A DNA stretch of 64,000 nt from Cerasicoccus maritimus (GCA_031296935.1 JAVDPD010000006.1:1-64000); one strand, 5' to 3'; shown: positions 41,295 to 51,619, counted from the stretch's first letter. Translations and numbers: made by a program. Notes: generated from the letters alone by a model not told the origin.

Positions 41295-41409
41295 GCCGCT
41301 AACGGTGAGGGCTGGCGCGGCGTTGGCAAGCACGATAGCTAGGCAAATGCTCTGTGAAATCTATCTACGGTTACCTGTTCGTTAATTCAGCGTTAGACAA
41401 TCTGCCACG

Positions 41410-41613
41410 ATGAAGCGCTTTCTTCTCGCACTTTCATTCATACTTGGCGCGTTGCCTGCCCAGGCGCTTGTCATCTCGCAAACCAGCACTCTTTTAGATG
41501 AGTTCGCGGTTGAACTGGGTCAGATTCTGCGAGCGCATGGCGACTTCAAATTGACTGAAACTGCAATGTTTTTGTCGAACCGCGCTATTTCCAAAAACGC
41601 GCGCATCGCGTAA
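41410..41613 (+). CDS. Possible small secreted protein
   Basis: 67 codons with a good signal peptide (MKRFLLALSFILGALPAQA) followed by VISQTSTLLDEFAVELGQIL. It lies 40 bp before the FGGY kinase in the same direction. No ribosome site is seen, and the last third looks like random sequence, so it may be a relic or not expressed. Confidence 0.35.
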   Translation: MKRFLLALSFILGALPAQALVISQTSTLLDEFAVELGQILRAHGDFKLTETAMFLSNRAISKNARIA

Positions 41614-41653
41614 AGTATTCGTCGAACCGCCAACCCTCAACATTCTCAGCCGC

Positions 41654-43204
41654 ATGCCCCTCGTTCTTGGACTCGACGCTTCCACCCAAAGTTTTTCCGC
41701 ACTGGTGATCGACACCGAGCGCGGCGCAATCGTGGCCGATGCATCGGTCAACTTCGGCCAGCGCCTGCCTGAATACAACGCGCCGTCCGGCTACATCCCT
41801 GATGGACCGGCGGGGGAGGTGCACGCTAACCCACTGATGTGGCTCGATGCCTTGGAGCTGCTCTTGGAGGATTTGTGCGGCTTGTGTGACCTCTCGCAAA
41901 TCGCGGCGATCTCCGGCGCTGGGCAGCAGCATGGCTCGGTTTACCTGAACGGAAAATGGGTCGACCGCGTGAGCATGCTCGACGCAAACGGCAAACTCAG
42001 TGAACAGCTCGCGCAATGCCTGGCGCGCAAGACTTCGCCGATTTGGATGGATACATCCACGGGTGCCGAGTGTGCGGAAATCGCCGCTGCCGTCGGCGGC
42101 AATGAGGTCGTTTGCGCGAAGTCGGGCTCGGTCGCGATTGAGCGATTTACCGGCCCGCAGATTCGCCGTTTTTATAAAACCGATCCCGGCGCTTATGCGC
42201 GCACGGAGCGAATTCACTTGGTTAGCTCGTTCATCTGCTCGGTGCTTTGTGGGGCAGATGCGCCACTCGACACCGGCGATGGTGCTGGCATGAACCTGCT
42301 CAATGTCGCAACATGGAACTGGGATGTCGCGCTGCTTGAGGCGACGGCGCCCGGGCTTAAGGACAAGCTGCCGCCGGTCGTGCCGGGTGCGACGGAGGTT
42401 GGTTATTTGTCAGACTTTTTTGCGGAGAAATACGGGATGCCAGCAGGCATTCCGATCACCGTGTTTACGGGAGACAACCCGAGCAGCCTCGTCGGCATGG
42501 GCGCGAGCCAACCGGGCAAGGTGGTGGTTTCGCTGGGGACGTCGGACACCTTCTTCGCGGCGATGCCGGGCATCGTGACGGACCCCGCGGGCTGTGGTCA
42601 TGTGTTTGGCAATCCGCTGGGCGGCCCGATGTCGCTCCAGTGTTTTATCAATGGCTCACTTGCGCGCGAGGAGGTCAAGGGCCGCTTTGGCTACGACTGG
42701 GCGCGCTTCACCGAGGCGCTGGAATCCACGCCTGCGGGCAACGAGGGCAAGCTGATGCTACCCTTCTTCCGCCCCGAAATCAGTCCACGGCTGGACTGGA
42801 TACAGCCGGTGCTCGCTGGTGGCGAAGCCTTCGAAAATTGGCAGGAGCCGGCTGCCGCAATCCGCGCCTGCGTGGAAGGGCAGTTCATCAACCTCAAGCA
42901 ACGCAGCGCATGGATGCAGCTCGCCCCTGAAGTGATTTTCCTAACCGGCGGTGCCTCGAAAAATGACGCCATCGCACAACTCGCCGCCGATGTCTTCCAA
43001 ACGAAGATCCAACGCCTGGCGGTGAGTGGCTCCGTGGCTCTCGGCGCTGCCATGCGCGCCGCAAACAGCACACTCGGCCTCGACATCACATCGCTGGAAA
43101 ACACCTTCTGCCAACCTGAAGCCGACAGCGAAATACGCCCACTGGCCTCCACCGAAACCTACGCTAGTCTGGACGCCCGTTTCGCGGAGTTAGTTACGCG
43201 TTAG
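41654..43204 (+). CDS. FGGY-family carbohydrate kinase (xylulokinase-like)
   Basis: 516 residues. Phosphate-1 motif LGLDASTQSFSALVID, ISGAGQQHGSVYL in place of the xylulokinase GQMHG block, MWLDxS-like IWMDTSTGAEC, the FGGY domain FTGDNPSSLVGMG with VSLGTSDTFF, and adenosine motif LTGGASKNDAIAQL. It phosphorylates a ketose such as D-xylulose or a related sugar; the exact sugar is not fixed. Full length. No isomerase is adjacent. The ATG at 41654 lies 37 bp after the small ORF. Confidence 0.88.
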   Translation: MPLVLGLDASTQSFSALVIDTERGAIVADASVNFGQRLPEYNAPSGYIPDGPAGEVHANPLMWLDALELLLEDLCGLCDLSQIAAISGAGQQHGSVYLNGKWVDRVSMLDANGKLSEQLAQCLARKTSPIWMDTSTGAECAEIAAAVGGNEVVCAKSGSVAIERFTGPQIRRFYKTDPGAYARTERIHLVSSFICSVLCGADAPLDTGDGAGMNLLNVATWNWDVALLEATAPGLKDKLPPVVPGATEVGYLSDFFAEKYGMPAGIPITVFTGDNPSSLVGMGASQPGKVVVSLGTSDTFFAAMPGIVTDPAGCGHVFGNPLGGPMSLQCFINGSLAREEVKGRFGYDWARFTEALESTPAGNEGKLMLPFFRPEISPRLDWIQPVLAGGEAFENWQEPAAAIRACVEGQFINLKQRSAWMQLAPEVIFLTGGASKNDAIAQLAADVFQTKIQRLAVSGSVALGAAMRAANSTLGLDITSLENTFCQPEADSEIRPLASTETYASLDARFAELVTR

Positions 43205-43334
43205 CCTTCGCTTAATGGATTGGCGTGGATGACTCGCCCTGCGGATTTGCTTGCCGTTGTTTTTCGCATTGGCATAGTTTCCGCCTTTGTTTCGAATAAG
43301 AAGCAACAGTCGGTAAGTCTCTACCGGCCAACTT

Positions 43335-43410
43335 GGGGGAGTAGCTCAATGGATAGAGCAGCGGTTTTCTAAACCGTTGGTTCCGGGTTCGAATCCCGGC
43401 TTCCCTGCCA
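43335..43410 (+). tRNA. tRNA-Arg (anticodon TCT)
   Basis: 76 nt including an encoded CCA. Acceptor GGGGGAG pairs with CTTCCCT (two G-T pairs), D-arm GCTC/GAGC, anticodon stem GCGGT/ACCGT with loop TTTCTAA (anticodon TCT at 43368-43370), and T-arm CCGGG-TTCGAAT-CCCGG. It decodes AGA. Confidence 0.97.
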
Positions 43411-43710
43411 CTATAATGTAAGACTTAAGGGGTTTTTGAAAGATTCCTGCCTCATTCCTGTATAAGCAGCTAGTGATAGCCGCTTTGGTGGATGATTTGC
43501 CCCGACTCGCTGACCTCGATACTGTTGACTCTACGTCATCTACAGTGCGATTTGCCGCGTGGTTTTGTCAGTCTGCGCTGGTGGATTTTGTTAAAAACTC
43601 CAGTGGGGCTTGCGGGAATACACTGGTGTTTCCGGGGGAATCGAATTTGAGCGCGCTGGATAGCGGCATGAAAATTGGCGACGCGGGCCCACTGCGGTTT
43701 AGTGACTACA
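43411..43710. other. Intergenic stretch after the tRNA
   Basis: No integrase, direct repeat of the tRNA 3' end, or convincing gene is seen. A rightward 112-codon frame here runs into the 3' end of rpsA on the other strand and is unlikely to be real. Confidence 0.5.
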
Positions 43711-43740
43711 AAAAACCCCGGCCATTGCTGACCGGGGTTT
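43711..43740 (-). terminator. Intrinsic terminator of rpsA
   Basis: Perfect 9-bp stem AAACCCCGG (43713-43721) and CCGGGGTTT (43732-43740). Leftward it ends in a run of five T. It lies 28 bp past the rpsA stop. Confidence 0.9.
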
Positions 43741-43767
43741 GGGGAAATCGGTTGGGCAACCGTGGGC

Positions 43768-45429
<1,662 letters not shown>

Positions 45430-45588
45430 ATGGTGGTTATTTGGATGTCGTGTCCGGCGTTAGCCAGCCACGGGTTGACGGTTATGTTGTTGGTTTATCT
45501 GTTCTTTTGTGATGCCGCCGTGGAAACCCACTTCGGCGCAAAGTATTGAAAACACAGTGTTTTGGGCCCGAAGGCAAGCGAATATTGA

Positions 45589-45629
45589 GTGGGGAATGCG
45601 GAGTGCGGAGTGCGGAATTTGAGAGGGGA
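45589..45629. repeat. GGAATGCGGAGTGCGG repeat (left, inverted copy)
   Basis: GTGGGGAATGCGGAGTGCGG, then AGTGCGGAATTTGAGAGGGG. An inverted relative stands at 46635-46685; the two flank the TPR gene. Confidence 0.7.
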
Positions 45630-45687
45630 TGACGGATGGTGTGTGATTTTTATTGTTTAACTTCTTCACGCCAGGTTGGATGCCGCT

Positions 45688-46590
45688 ATGCGGTATATAT
45701 CAACACTGCTCCTCTGGGGACTATTTTTTACTCATGGGTTGCTATATGCAGACTCCCCGCCTGTGAGTGAAAGTGAGCTGGCTAAGCAATTGAATCAGCA
45801 GATTTTGGACGCCTACATGACGGTTGGCGAGAGGACCAAATTGGGCGATAGCGACTTGAAAACCGCCCAAGTACTAGTGGAAGTCATGGAATTAAAAATT
45901 AAGCTCAATGAGGCGCATCCTGCGACCATTGGGCTTGCTCGCTTAACGCTTGCATCAGCTCTCGATGGTGAAGGCGACTACCCGCAAGCTATTGAAATGG
46001 CGGATTTGGCAGTTGCTGGGATTGCCGAGAAGCTTGGGGAAGATCATCTCCTGTGTTTGCAAGCTATGCAAAGAAAGGGCGAGCTAATGGTAAGGCTACA
46101 GCCTAAAGATGCGCTGGCCGTTTTTGAGACGGCAAGAAATATGGAGCAGGCAAAGGCGGAACCGGATTTAGCTTTTGTCGGTGAAATACAGCTCTCCATT
46201 GCCCGGTTGTATATGCTGTATGGGCTTCTTGATGATGCTATTCGTGTGCTTCAAGCCATTGATAATAATGAGTCTATGAATGCATACTCTCGTGTTCAGG
46301 CGATTTATTTGATGGCATTGATGGCTAACCTGAAGACGAATTTTCAGGAATCGAACGTGTTAATCGATCGGGCTTTGGCGATAACCATTGAGGATCTACG
46401 CCGTGAGCGAACAATGAAGGCCAGACTTTTAAAGCTAAAGGGAGACAACTATTTTGCCATGGGGCAACGTGAAGATGCGATCAAGACATACAAGCTTGCG
46501 CTAACAAATGTCCCTGGCATTGGGGGATACAGGTTGCTGAAAAACATTAATCAAGCGCTCTCAGTCGCTCAAAAGGCAGATGCTAATTAG
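45688..46590 (+). CDS. Exported TPR-like protein
   Basis: 300 residues from ATG 45688 (a TTG at 45676 is in frame but less likely). Signal peptide MRYISTLLLWGLFFTHGLLY, ending near ADS. The rest is helical with TPR-like pairs (IGLARLTLASALDGEGDYPQ, AIEMADLAVAG, FAMGQREDAIKTYKLAL). Probably a periplasmic scaffold; no partner is evident. It has a lower GC content than its neighbours and lies between inverted copies of a GC-rich repeat. Confidence 0.72.
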   Translation: MRYISTLLLWGLFFTHGLLYADSPPVSESELAKQLNQQILDAYMTVGERTKLGDSDLKTAQVLVEVMELKIKLNEAHPATIGLARLTLASALDGEGDYPQAIEMADLAVAGIAEKLGEDHLLCLQAMQRKGELMVRLQPKDALAVFETARNMEQAKAEPDLAFVGEIQLSIARLYMLYGLLDDAIRVLQAIDNNESMNAYSRVQAIYLMALMANLKTNFQESNVLIDRALAITIEDLRRERTMKARLLKLKGDNYFAMGQREDAIKTYKLALTNVPGIGGYRLLKNINQALSVAQKADAN

Positions 46591-46634
46591 GTAGCGATTT
46601 TGAGTTGGCGAATTTGCTCGCCCCTCGCCCCTCA

Positions 46635-46685
46635 CAACTCCCTCCCAAACATTCCGCATTCCGCACTCCGCATTCCGCACTCAAA
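46635..46685. repeat. ATTCCGCACTCCGC repeat (right copy)
   Basis: CATTCCGCATTCCGCACTCC and GCATTCCGCACTC follow a CTCCCTCCCAAA lead. It is inverted relative to the copy at 45589-45629. Confidence 0.7.
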
Positions 46686-46729
46686 CCGCGCTTGTCATTG
46701 GCGGGGAAATTGCTGTCATTGGGGCTAGT

Positions 46730-47953
46730 ATGCTACGGAAATCTCTGCTGGTTCGGGTGTTAAGCGCTGCGCTGTTGTCGGCGTTGTTGATGTTTGCCGG
46801 GTGCGCGGATTCCATCCTCTTTGGCGGCAAGACGAAGGACCACGTGGTCGAGGGGACGCGCGTCACGAGTATGCAACTGCGGCTCCGGGTCCAGTCGCTG
46901 GTCAACCCGATGACGGGCATCGTGGCCGATGCCGCGGATAAAGTCATTGACGAGTCGGACGACCCCGAGGTGCGCCGCGCAGCGCTACGCTGGAAGGTTG
47001 CCGCGGTGCCGGCGGTGCGGGAGTCTCTCTTTGAGCGCTACCCAATCGTGGCGCTGCTCGACACCTGGGCGCTCAGCTACCAGATGATGGATTATTTCGA
47101 GACTGGGCCCGGCAAAGCTGCGTTTAAGGACTACGCCTACGTGGGCTACGACGCCGCCAAGAAGATCAACGAGCGCATGAAATTCCTCTACGACGACATC
47201 AACGTGGATGATCCGATGAATGACGCCGCCACGATGCTTAAAAAATGGGCTGCGCATCATCCCGTGAAGGGCCAGTTTGACTCTCGCGAAAACATCACCA
47301 ACCGCGCCACCGAGATGACGCTCCAGCTCGGGCTCTCGCTCGGCGGCGCCGTCGACGCTATGGTGACCAGCGTGGAAGATCTCAGCCGCAAGCTGGATGT
47401 TTACAGCGATCAATTGCCCTCGCAGGCGCGTTGGGAGGCCCAGCTTTTTGTCCACGAAGCCTCGGACGAATACGAGATTGAGGAGACCTTCGCCAGTATG
47501 GCGCCGTTTATGGAGGTGAGCACCGAGACGCTCACCCAGGCCAAGGCTTCCATGCAGGAAATGCCGTCCGTCATTGCCAAGGAGCGGGAGGCGGCGCTGG
47601 AGGAATTTCGCGCGACCACGGACAAGGCACTGGCGACCTTTTCCCAAGAGCGCAAGGCGATCATGGCGCAGTTTACCGATGAGCGCAAGGCCGTCATGGG
47701 CGAGCTTCACCAAGCCCGTGCACTCGTCATGGAAGACATCCACCGGGAAATGGACCGCTTTGTCACGGCGCTGGGAGACGAGCGCGCCCACCTCGTGAAG
47801 GATGTCGAGATCATGCGAAGTCGCCTGATCGAGGACGCCTTCCATCGCCTCCTGATTTTACTGGGTCTAATCGCGCTTTACCTGACCTTGCTGACTATCG
47901 GCATCCTGTGGTTCCTCGACCGCCGCCTCTGGCGCCCCAAGCGTCCCGCTTGA
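46730..47953 (+). CDS. Lipoprotein-like coiled-coil membrane protein
   Basis: 407 residues. Signal segment with a lipobox-like FAGC (Cys25), a helical region, then eight 11-residue repeats at 284-371 of the type QERKAIMAQFT / DERKAVMGELH / QARALVMEDIH, and one membrane helix at about 373-395 (LLILLGLIALYLTLLTIGI) with a basic end RRLWRPKRPA. If Cys25 is lipidated, the chain is tethered at both ends, possibly spanning the periplasm or forming a hairpin. Otherwise the first segment is a simple anchor. No family recognised. Undecad repeats favour a right-handed coiled coil. Confidence 0.75.
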   Translation: MLRKSLLVRVLSAALLSALLMFAGCADSILFGGKTKDHVVEGTRVTSMQLRLRVQSLVNPMTGIVADAADKVIDESDDPEVRRAALRWKVAAVPAVRESLFERYPIVALLDTWALSYQMMDYFETGPGKAAFKDYAYVGYDAAKKINERMKFLYDDINVDDPMNDAATMLKKWAAHHPVKGQFDSRENITNRATEMTLQLGLSLGGAVDAMVTSVEDLSRKLDVYSDQLPSQARWEAQLFVHEASDEYEIEETFASMAPFMEVSTETLTQAKASMQEMPSVIAKEREAALEEFRATTDKALATFSQERKAIMAQFTDERKAVMGELHQARALVMEDIHREMDRFVTALGDERAHLVKDVEIMRSRLIEDAFHRLLILLGLIALYLTLLTIGILWFLDRRLWRPKRPA

Positions 47954-47958
47954 CCGGT

Positions 47959-48082
47959 AGATGCTGCGCATCTGGATTGGCGCATTGCGCCAATGGCCTA
48001 TCCATCTGAACGGGTAGGGTGCAGTCTCCAGACAAGCCGCCTCGTTGGAGTGGAAAAGATGGCGCGGATCGTCTCGATCCGC
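47959..48082. repeat. Train of 3-nt-centred palindromes after the coiled-coil gene
   Basis: AGATGC-TGC-GCATCT (47959-47973), ATTGGCGC-ATT-GCGCCAAT (47976-47994) and GCGGATCG-TCT-CGATCCGC (48064-48082). All are perfect, with a 3-nt centre; none has a T-run. Confidence 0.8.
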
Positions 48083-48593
48083 AGTTTCATCCGCTCGCGC
48101 TAGTAGGGCGCAACTTACCATTCGACTTCGCACATGGCAGGCATGCGAGCCGCCGCGCTGGAGTGGCCAGCGCCGACCAAAAGTTTGCTTTAGATTCCAT
48201 GAATTGGACTTAAGCCTCTATCGAAAAGTGCATAAAAGTATTGGTTTGGGGAGTCGGATAAGGTGATTTTGTTCTGTAAGGTGTTTATTTGTAATGATAT
48301 GCGAGATTTTTGAACAGAAGGCCGCAGAGAGAGCAAAGGCTTTGAGGCAAGTGATGATCCCTTGCGAAGACGCGTAGAACCATCCAACGAAAGGCATTTT
48401 GGTTTTCATAATTTAAATTAACCTTCGCGGCTTCGCGCCTTCGCGAGAAACAAAACAGTTGGATGGCTTTGCTCTCTTAGCTGCCTTCGGTTCAAAACCT
48501 ACACCTTCACCACCCGCCGGCCTCTGTTAAAAAATCCCGGTTGCGAAGCCCGTATTTGACAAAACGGCGCCAATCCTAACTGTTTGCCGGATC
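48083..48593. other. Non-coding stretch before nadA
   Basis: No gene is seen. It contains a relic of the widespread CTTCGCGCCTTCGCGAGA repeat (about 48422-48450) and, before it, AGAGAGAGCAAAGGC-type repeat sequence. The short frames here have no start signals. The nadA promoter should lie at the right end, but no clear hexamers stand out. Confidence 0.5.
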
Positions 48594-49574
48594 ATGGCAG
48601 TCCTTGATTACGAACCATTGGTCTTTAACCCGCGTCCCACGGGGGATGCGCCGCTGTCGGCTATCCAGGAGGAAATCCTGAAGCTGAAGCAGGAGCGCAA
48701 CGCCGTCATCCTCGCGCACAATTACCAGATCGATCCCATTCAGCAGGTGGCTGACTACGTGGGCGATTCGTTGGGCTTGGCCTACCACGCCGAAGAGGCC
48801 GATGCCGATGTGATCGTGTTTTGCGGCGTGCACTTCATGGCGGAGACCGCGAAAATCGTCAACCCCGGCAAGACCGTGCTCCTGCCGGAGATGGACGCCG
48901 GTTGCTCGCTGTCGGACAGCTGCCCGCCCGAAAAACTCAAGGCCTACCAGGACGCCAATCCCAATCTTTACACCGTTGCCTACATCAACTGCTCGGCCGG
49001 CGTGAAGGCGCTGAGCGATGTCATTTGCACCAGCGGCAACGCCATGAAGATCGCCGAACGCATTCCGGCTGATCGCGAAATCCTTTTCGTGCCCGACCAA
49101 AACCTCGGCCAGTGGGTCAGCAAGCAGCTCGACCGCCCGATGCGTCTGTGGCCCGGGAGCTGTTACGCGCACGTGATGTTCACCACGCGCGCCATCGAGA
49201 AGGTGAAGCTGGAGTTCCCCGGCGCGCCGGTCGTCGCGCACCCCGAGTGCGTGGAAGCCGTCCGCGACATGGCCGACGAAGTTTGCTCGACCGAAAAAAT
49301 GATCGGCTTCTGCAAGAATCACCCGGCGGACACGATCATCGTCGTGACCGAAACGGGCATGATTCACCGCCTCCAGCGCGAGATTCCGGAGAAGACTTTT
49401 GTAGCCGGCCCGACGGACACCTGTGCGTGCAACGACTGCCGCTACATGAAGATGAACACCGTCGAAAAGCTCCGCGATTGTCTGCGCGACATGTCGCCCG
49501 AAATTACGATGGACGAATCCGTCCGCCAAGCCGCCTACGCCCCCATTAAGCGCATGCTTGAGTGGTCGAAGTAG
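48594..49574 (+). CDS. nadA: Quinolinate synthase
   Basis: 326 residues. It condenses iminoaspartate and dihydroxyacetone phosphate to quinolinate in NAD synthesis. Seen: LAHNYQ and VADYVGDSLGLA near the start, cluster cysteines in MDAGCSLSDSC (C104), VAHPECVEAV (C219) and CACNDCRYMKMNT (C282), as for a [4Fe-4S] enzyme. Full length. nadB and nadC are not adjacent. Start ATG 48594 follows the family alignment. Confidence 0.95.
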   Translation: MAVLDYEPLVFNPRPTGDAPLSAIQEEILKLKQERNAVILAHNYQIDPIQQVADYVGDSLGLAYHAEEADADVIVFCGVHFMAETAKIVNPGKTVLLPEMDAGCSLSDSCPPEKLKAYQDANPNLYTVAYINCSAGVKALSDVICTSGNAMKIAERIPADREILFVPDQNLGQWVSKQLDRPMRLWPGSCYAHVMFTTRAIEKVKLEFPGAPVVAHPECVEAVRDMADEVCSTEKMIGFCKNHPADTIIVVTETGMIHRLQREIPEKTFVAGPTDTCACNDCRYMKMNTVEKLRDCLRDMSPEITMDESVRQAAYAPIKRMLEWSK

Positions 49575-49612
49575 AGCGGGCGATATGCTGGCTCAAAATT
49601 AGTTGATTTAGG

Positions 49613-49915
49613 ATGCCAGATATTTCTTCGCATGCCTGCTTCGAATGCAGGAAAGTCTTCAAGAAACCACACCATTATGGTTTGGGTGGCCCTGCTTACC
49701 CGTGCCCCGAATGCGGTAAAGAAATGACCTACATGGGATACAAGTTTCGAGCCCCTCAAAAGAATGATGTCAAGGAGTGGAATCGAATAAGGGAGTGTCA
49801 GGAAAAAGGCGAAGAATGGGGTGTCAAAACTACGAGGAAGGAAGACAAGCGTAATAAGCCCAAGCTATCGCCGGAATTGAAGAAAGCTCTAGGCATTACT
49901 AAGCGAACTCGCTAG
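49613..49915 (+). CDS. Small zinc-ribbon protein
   Basis: 100 residues. Two CxxC pairs (ACFECRK at 8-14 and YPCPECGKE at 29-37) form a zinc ribbon, followed by a very basic tail (KTTRKEDKRNKPKLSPELKK). Binding of nucleic acid is plausible from charge. ATG preceded by TTAGG. It is downstream of nadA by 38 bp but is of lower GC content. Confidence 0.72.
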   Translation: MPDISSHACFECRKVFKKPHHYGLGGPAYPCPECGKEMTYMGYKFRAPQKNDVKEWNRIRECQEKGEEWGVKTTRKEDKRNKPKLSPELKKALGITKRTR

Positions 49916-49949
49916 AGCGGAGCGTTGGAATTTACAGAGAAGCTAGTCG

Positions 49950-50564
49950 CTACCGCTGATACTTGTCCGCGTAATAGGTTCCGGGGGCGGCGGTGGCGAT
50001 TTCGTAGGCGTGGGTGACCATGGGGGCCTTCTCTTCAAGGATGACTTGCCAGCCTTGCGGGAGGAGGAAGAAGTCCACGAAGTCGGGGAAGGCGCAGGCG
50101 ATTTCCCACAGGCTGCGGAGCTCGAGGTTTTCGACATTTTGCGTGTCGAGCTCGCTGTCGCGCGCGCCGAGGAACCAGCCTGAGGCATGCTCCTTGGGGG
50201 CGTCGAGGCGGTCGATGAAGAGCTGTTTGCGCTCGGCAAAGTCTTTGATGCAGATGATGGACGAGCCCAGGTGGCAGGACATCATTTGCACGCCGAAGCT
50301 GTCGCACATGTAGCGCTGGCGCAGGATGAGGTTTAGGGCGTCGGAGCAGTCGGGTTGAAATTGCAGGGGCGTGGCTTCGGGCTTGGGCGCGAGGATTTGC
50401 AAGCCGCCGTTGACCTCCTCGATCTTAAATTGCACCCAGCCGAACTGCAGGTATTGCTCGGCCTCGAACTTGGCCCCGTGTGCGAATTGGGTGTCGATGA
50501 AATGCGTCAACGACTGCGCGACGGTGCTGATCGCAGTGGGGGCGGAAAAGGTGGGTTTCTTCAT
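49950..50564 (-). CDS. Imm33/DUF2185-like protein
   Basis: 204 residues, soluble. The C-terminal half (ASGWFLGARDSELDTQNVE ... LWEIACAFPDFVDFFLLPQG) resembles the Imm33/DUF2185 fold found in immunity and regulatory proteins. The N-terminal half (FGWVQFKIEEVNGGLQILAP) is not recognised. No toxin gene lies next to it, so an immunity role is not supported. ATG 50564. Confidence 0.6.
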   Translation of the reverse strand: MKKPTFSAPTAISTVAQSLTHFIDTQFAHGAKFEAEQYLQFGWVQFKIEEVNGGLQILAPKPEATPLQFQPDCSDALNLILRQRYMCDSFGVQMMSCHLGSSIICIKDFAERKQLFIDRLDAPKEHASGWFLGARDSELDTQNVENLELRSLWEIACAFPDFVDFFLLPQGWQVILEEKAPMVTHAYEIATAAPGTYYADKYQR

Positions 50565-50629
50565 TTGGGCTTTTAATTTACCATGAAGGACTTGAGGCGA
50601 ACTTCGACCAGCAAGGCGCTAGTATCTCT

Positions 50630-50700
50630 CGCGAAGGCGCAAAGATTAACGAAATGTTGTGTGCGCTTCTGCTTTGCGCCTTCGCGCCTTTGCGAGAGGA
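50630..50700. repeat. Inverted CTTTGCGCCTTCGCG repeat
   Basis: CGCGAAGGCGCAAAG (50630-50644) and CTTTGCGCCTTCGCG (50672-50686) form a perfect 15-nt inverted repeat with a 27-nt loop, continued by CCTTTGCGAGAGG. It is a member of the 'ctttgcgcctttgcg' repeats found in many genomes. It lies between the EVE gene and the Imm33-like gene. Confidence 0.75.
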
Positions 50701-50732
50701 AAAACGTTGTCCAAGAGGTTTCAATTTTGCGG

Positions 50733-51212
50733 CTACTTCGCCTTCTTCTTGGCTAGCTTGCAGATGTGGTCGAACTCGGCCTTGGTGACCGGGTTGATCG
50801 ACAGGCGGTTGCCGCGCTGGACGACGCGCATCTCGGCCAGCTTGTCCTCGGACTTGAGCTCGTCGAGCGTCACCGTGCGCGGGAAGGTGTCGACGTATTT
50901 TACCGGCACGCGGACCCAGCGTGGGTTTTCGGGCGAGGCCTTTTCGTCGTAGTAATTGCTCTTCTTGTCCCAGGCGAGGGGATCGGGCTCCGGCTCGCCG
51001 GCTACCTCGGCAAGGCCCACAACGCCGGGGGGCGTAGTGTTGGAGTGGTAGAAGAGGATTTGGTCGCCGACCTGCCACTCGTCGCGCATGAAGTTGCGCG
51101 CCTGATAGTTGCGAATGCCGTCCCAGGGCTCGGTGCCGTTGGGGCAGTTTTTCAGGTCGTCGATGGAGAAGACGTCCGGTTCGGATTTGATGAGCCAGTA
51201 TTTGCGAGGCAT
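50733..51212 (-). CDS. EVE-domain protein
   Basis: 159 residues. Family start YWLIKSEPDVFSIDDL, then WDGIRNYQARNFMRD, GDQILFYHSNTTPPGVVGLA and EMRVVQRGNRLSINPVT, all EVE (YTH/PUA-like) signatures. EVE domains recognise modified bases in DNA or RNA. Full length. It is a single gene; no restriction genes are adjacent. Cytoplasmic. Confidence 0.93.
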   Translation of the reverse strand: MPRKYWLIKSEPDVFSIDDLKNCPNGTEPWDGIRNYQARNFMRDEWQVGDQILFYHSNTTPPGVVGLAEVAGEPEPDPLAWDKKSNYYDEKASPENPRWVRVPVKYVDTFPRTVTLDELKSEDKLAEMRVVQRGNRLSINPVTKAEFDHICKLAKKKAK

Positions 51213-51266
51213 GGGTTTGGGAGATTAAAGGAAAAAGATTAAAAATTAAAGGAAGGCTGGTGGTCG

Positions 51267-51485
51267 CTAGGATTGCTTGTCGGGATTTTGGGCTTGGGCG
51301 GCGGTTACCTGCTGCTCGGCGGCGTGGAGGTATTCTTCCACGACGCGCTCAAGGTTTTCGGCGATGAGTTTGGGGAATTGCGGGTCGCCGGCGCACAGGC
51401 GGGTGAGGGCAGGGAACTGCTCGGCAGTGATCGTTACCTGCAGCGTGCCTTGATAGCCCCGATTGGATGTGGATTGGAGTTCCAT
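51267..51485 (-). CDS. Small hypothetical protein
   Basis: 72 residues: a strand-like start (GYQGTLQVTITAEQFPAL) and a helix (FPKLIAENLERVVEEYLHAA) with a Gln/Ala-rich tail. No family recognised. It ends 54 bp before the EVE gene's start in the same direction and may be co-transcribed with it. Confidence 0.6.
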   Translation of the reverse strand: MELQSTSNRGYQGTLQVTITAEQFPALTRLCAGDPQFPKLIAENLERVVEEYLHAAEQQVTAAQAQNPDKQS

Positions 51486-51619
51486 GGGGGCGAGTTAAGG
51501 CGCCATGCGGATTTTTGCCAACGGTGGAATCGAATTTTTTCGTCTGGCCCGGATAATAGTCGGTGGAGGACAGTATGGTGCGTTGAGGATTTGCTATCTA
51601 AGCAGTTAGGGCGTCTCCT

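Noticed and set aside
43335..43480. tRNA-Arg as an integration site
   Set aside because: No repeat of the tRNA 3' end and no integrase gene were seen on either side.
45430..46730. CRISPR-like repeats around the TPR gene
   Set aside because: The short GGAATGCGGAGTGCGG units have no regular spacers and no cas genes are present.
46985..47845. Leftward 286-codon frame
   Set aside because: Antisense to the coiled-coil protein, whose undecad repeats and membrane helix are real protein features.
48576..49529. Leftward 317-codon frame
   Set aside because: Antisense shadow of nadA; nadA has all cluster cysteines.
49950..50564. Toxin-immunity pair for the Imm33-like protein
   Set aside because: Neither neighbour looks like a toxin; the likeness covers only the C-terminal half.
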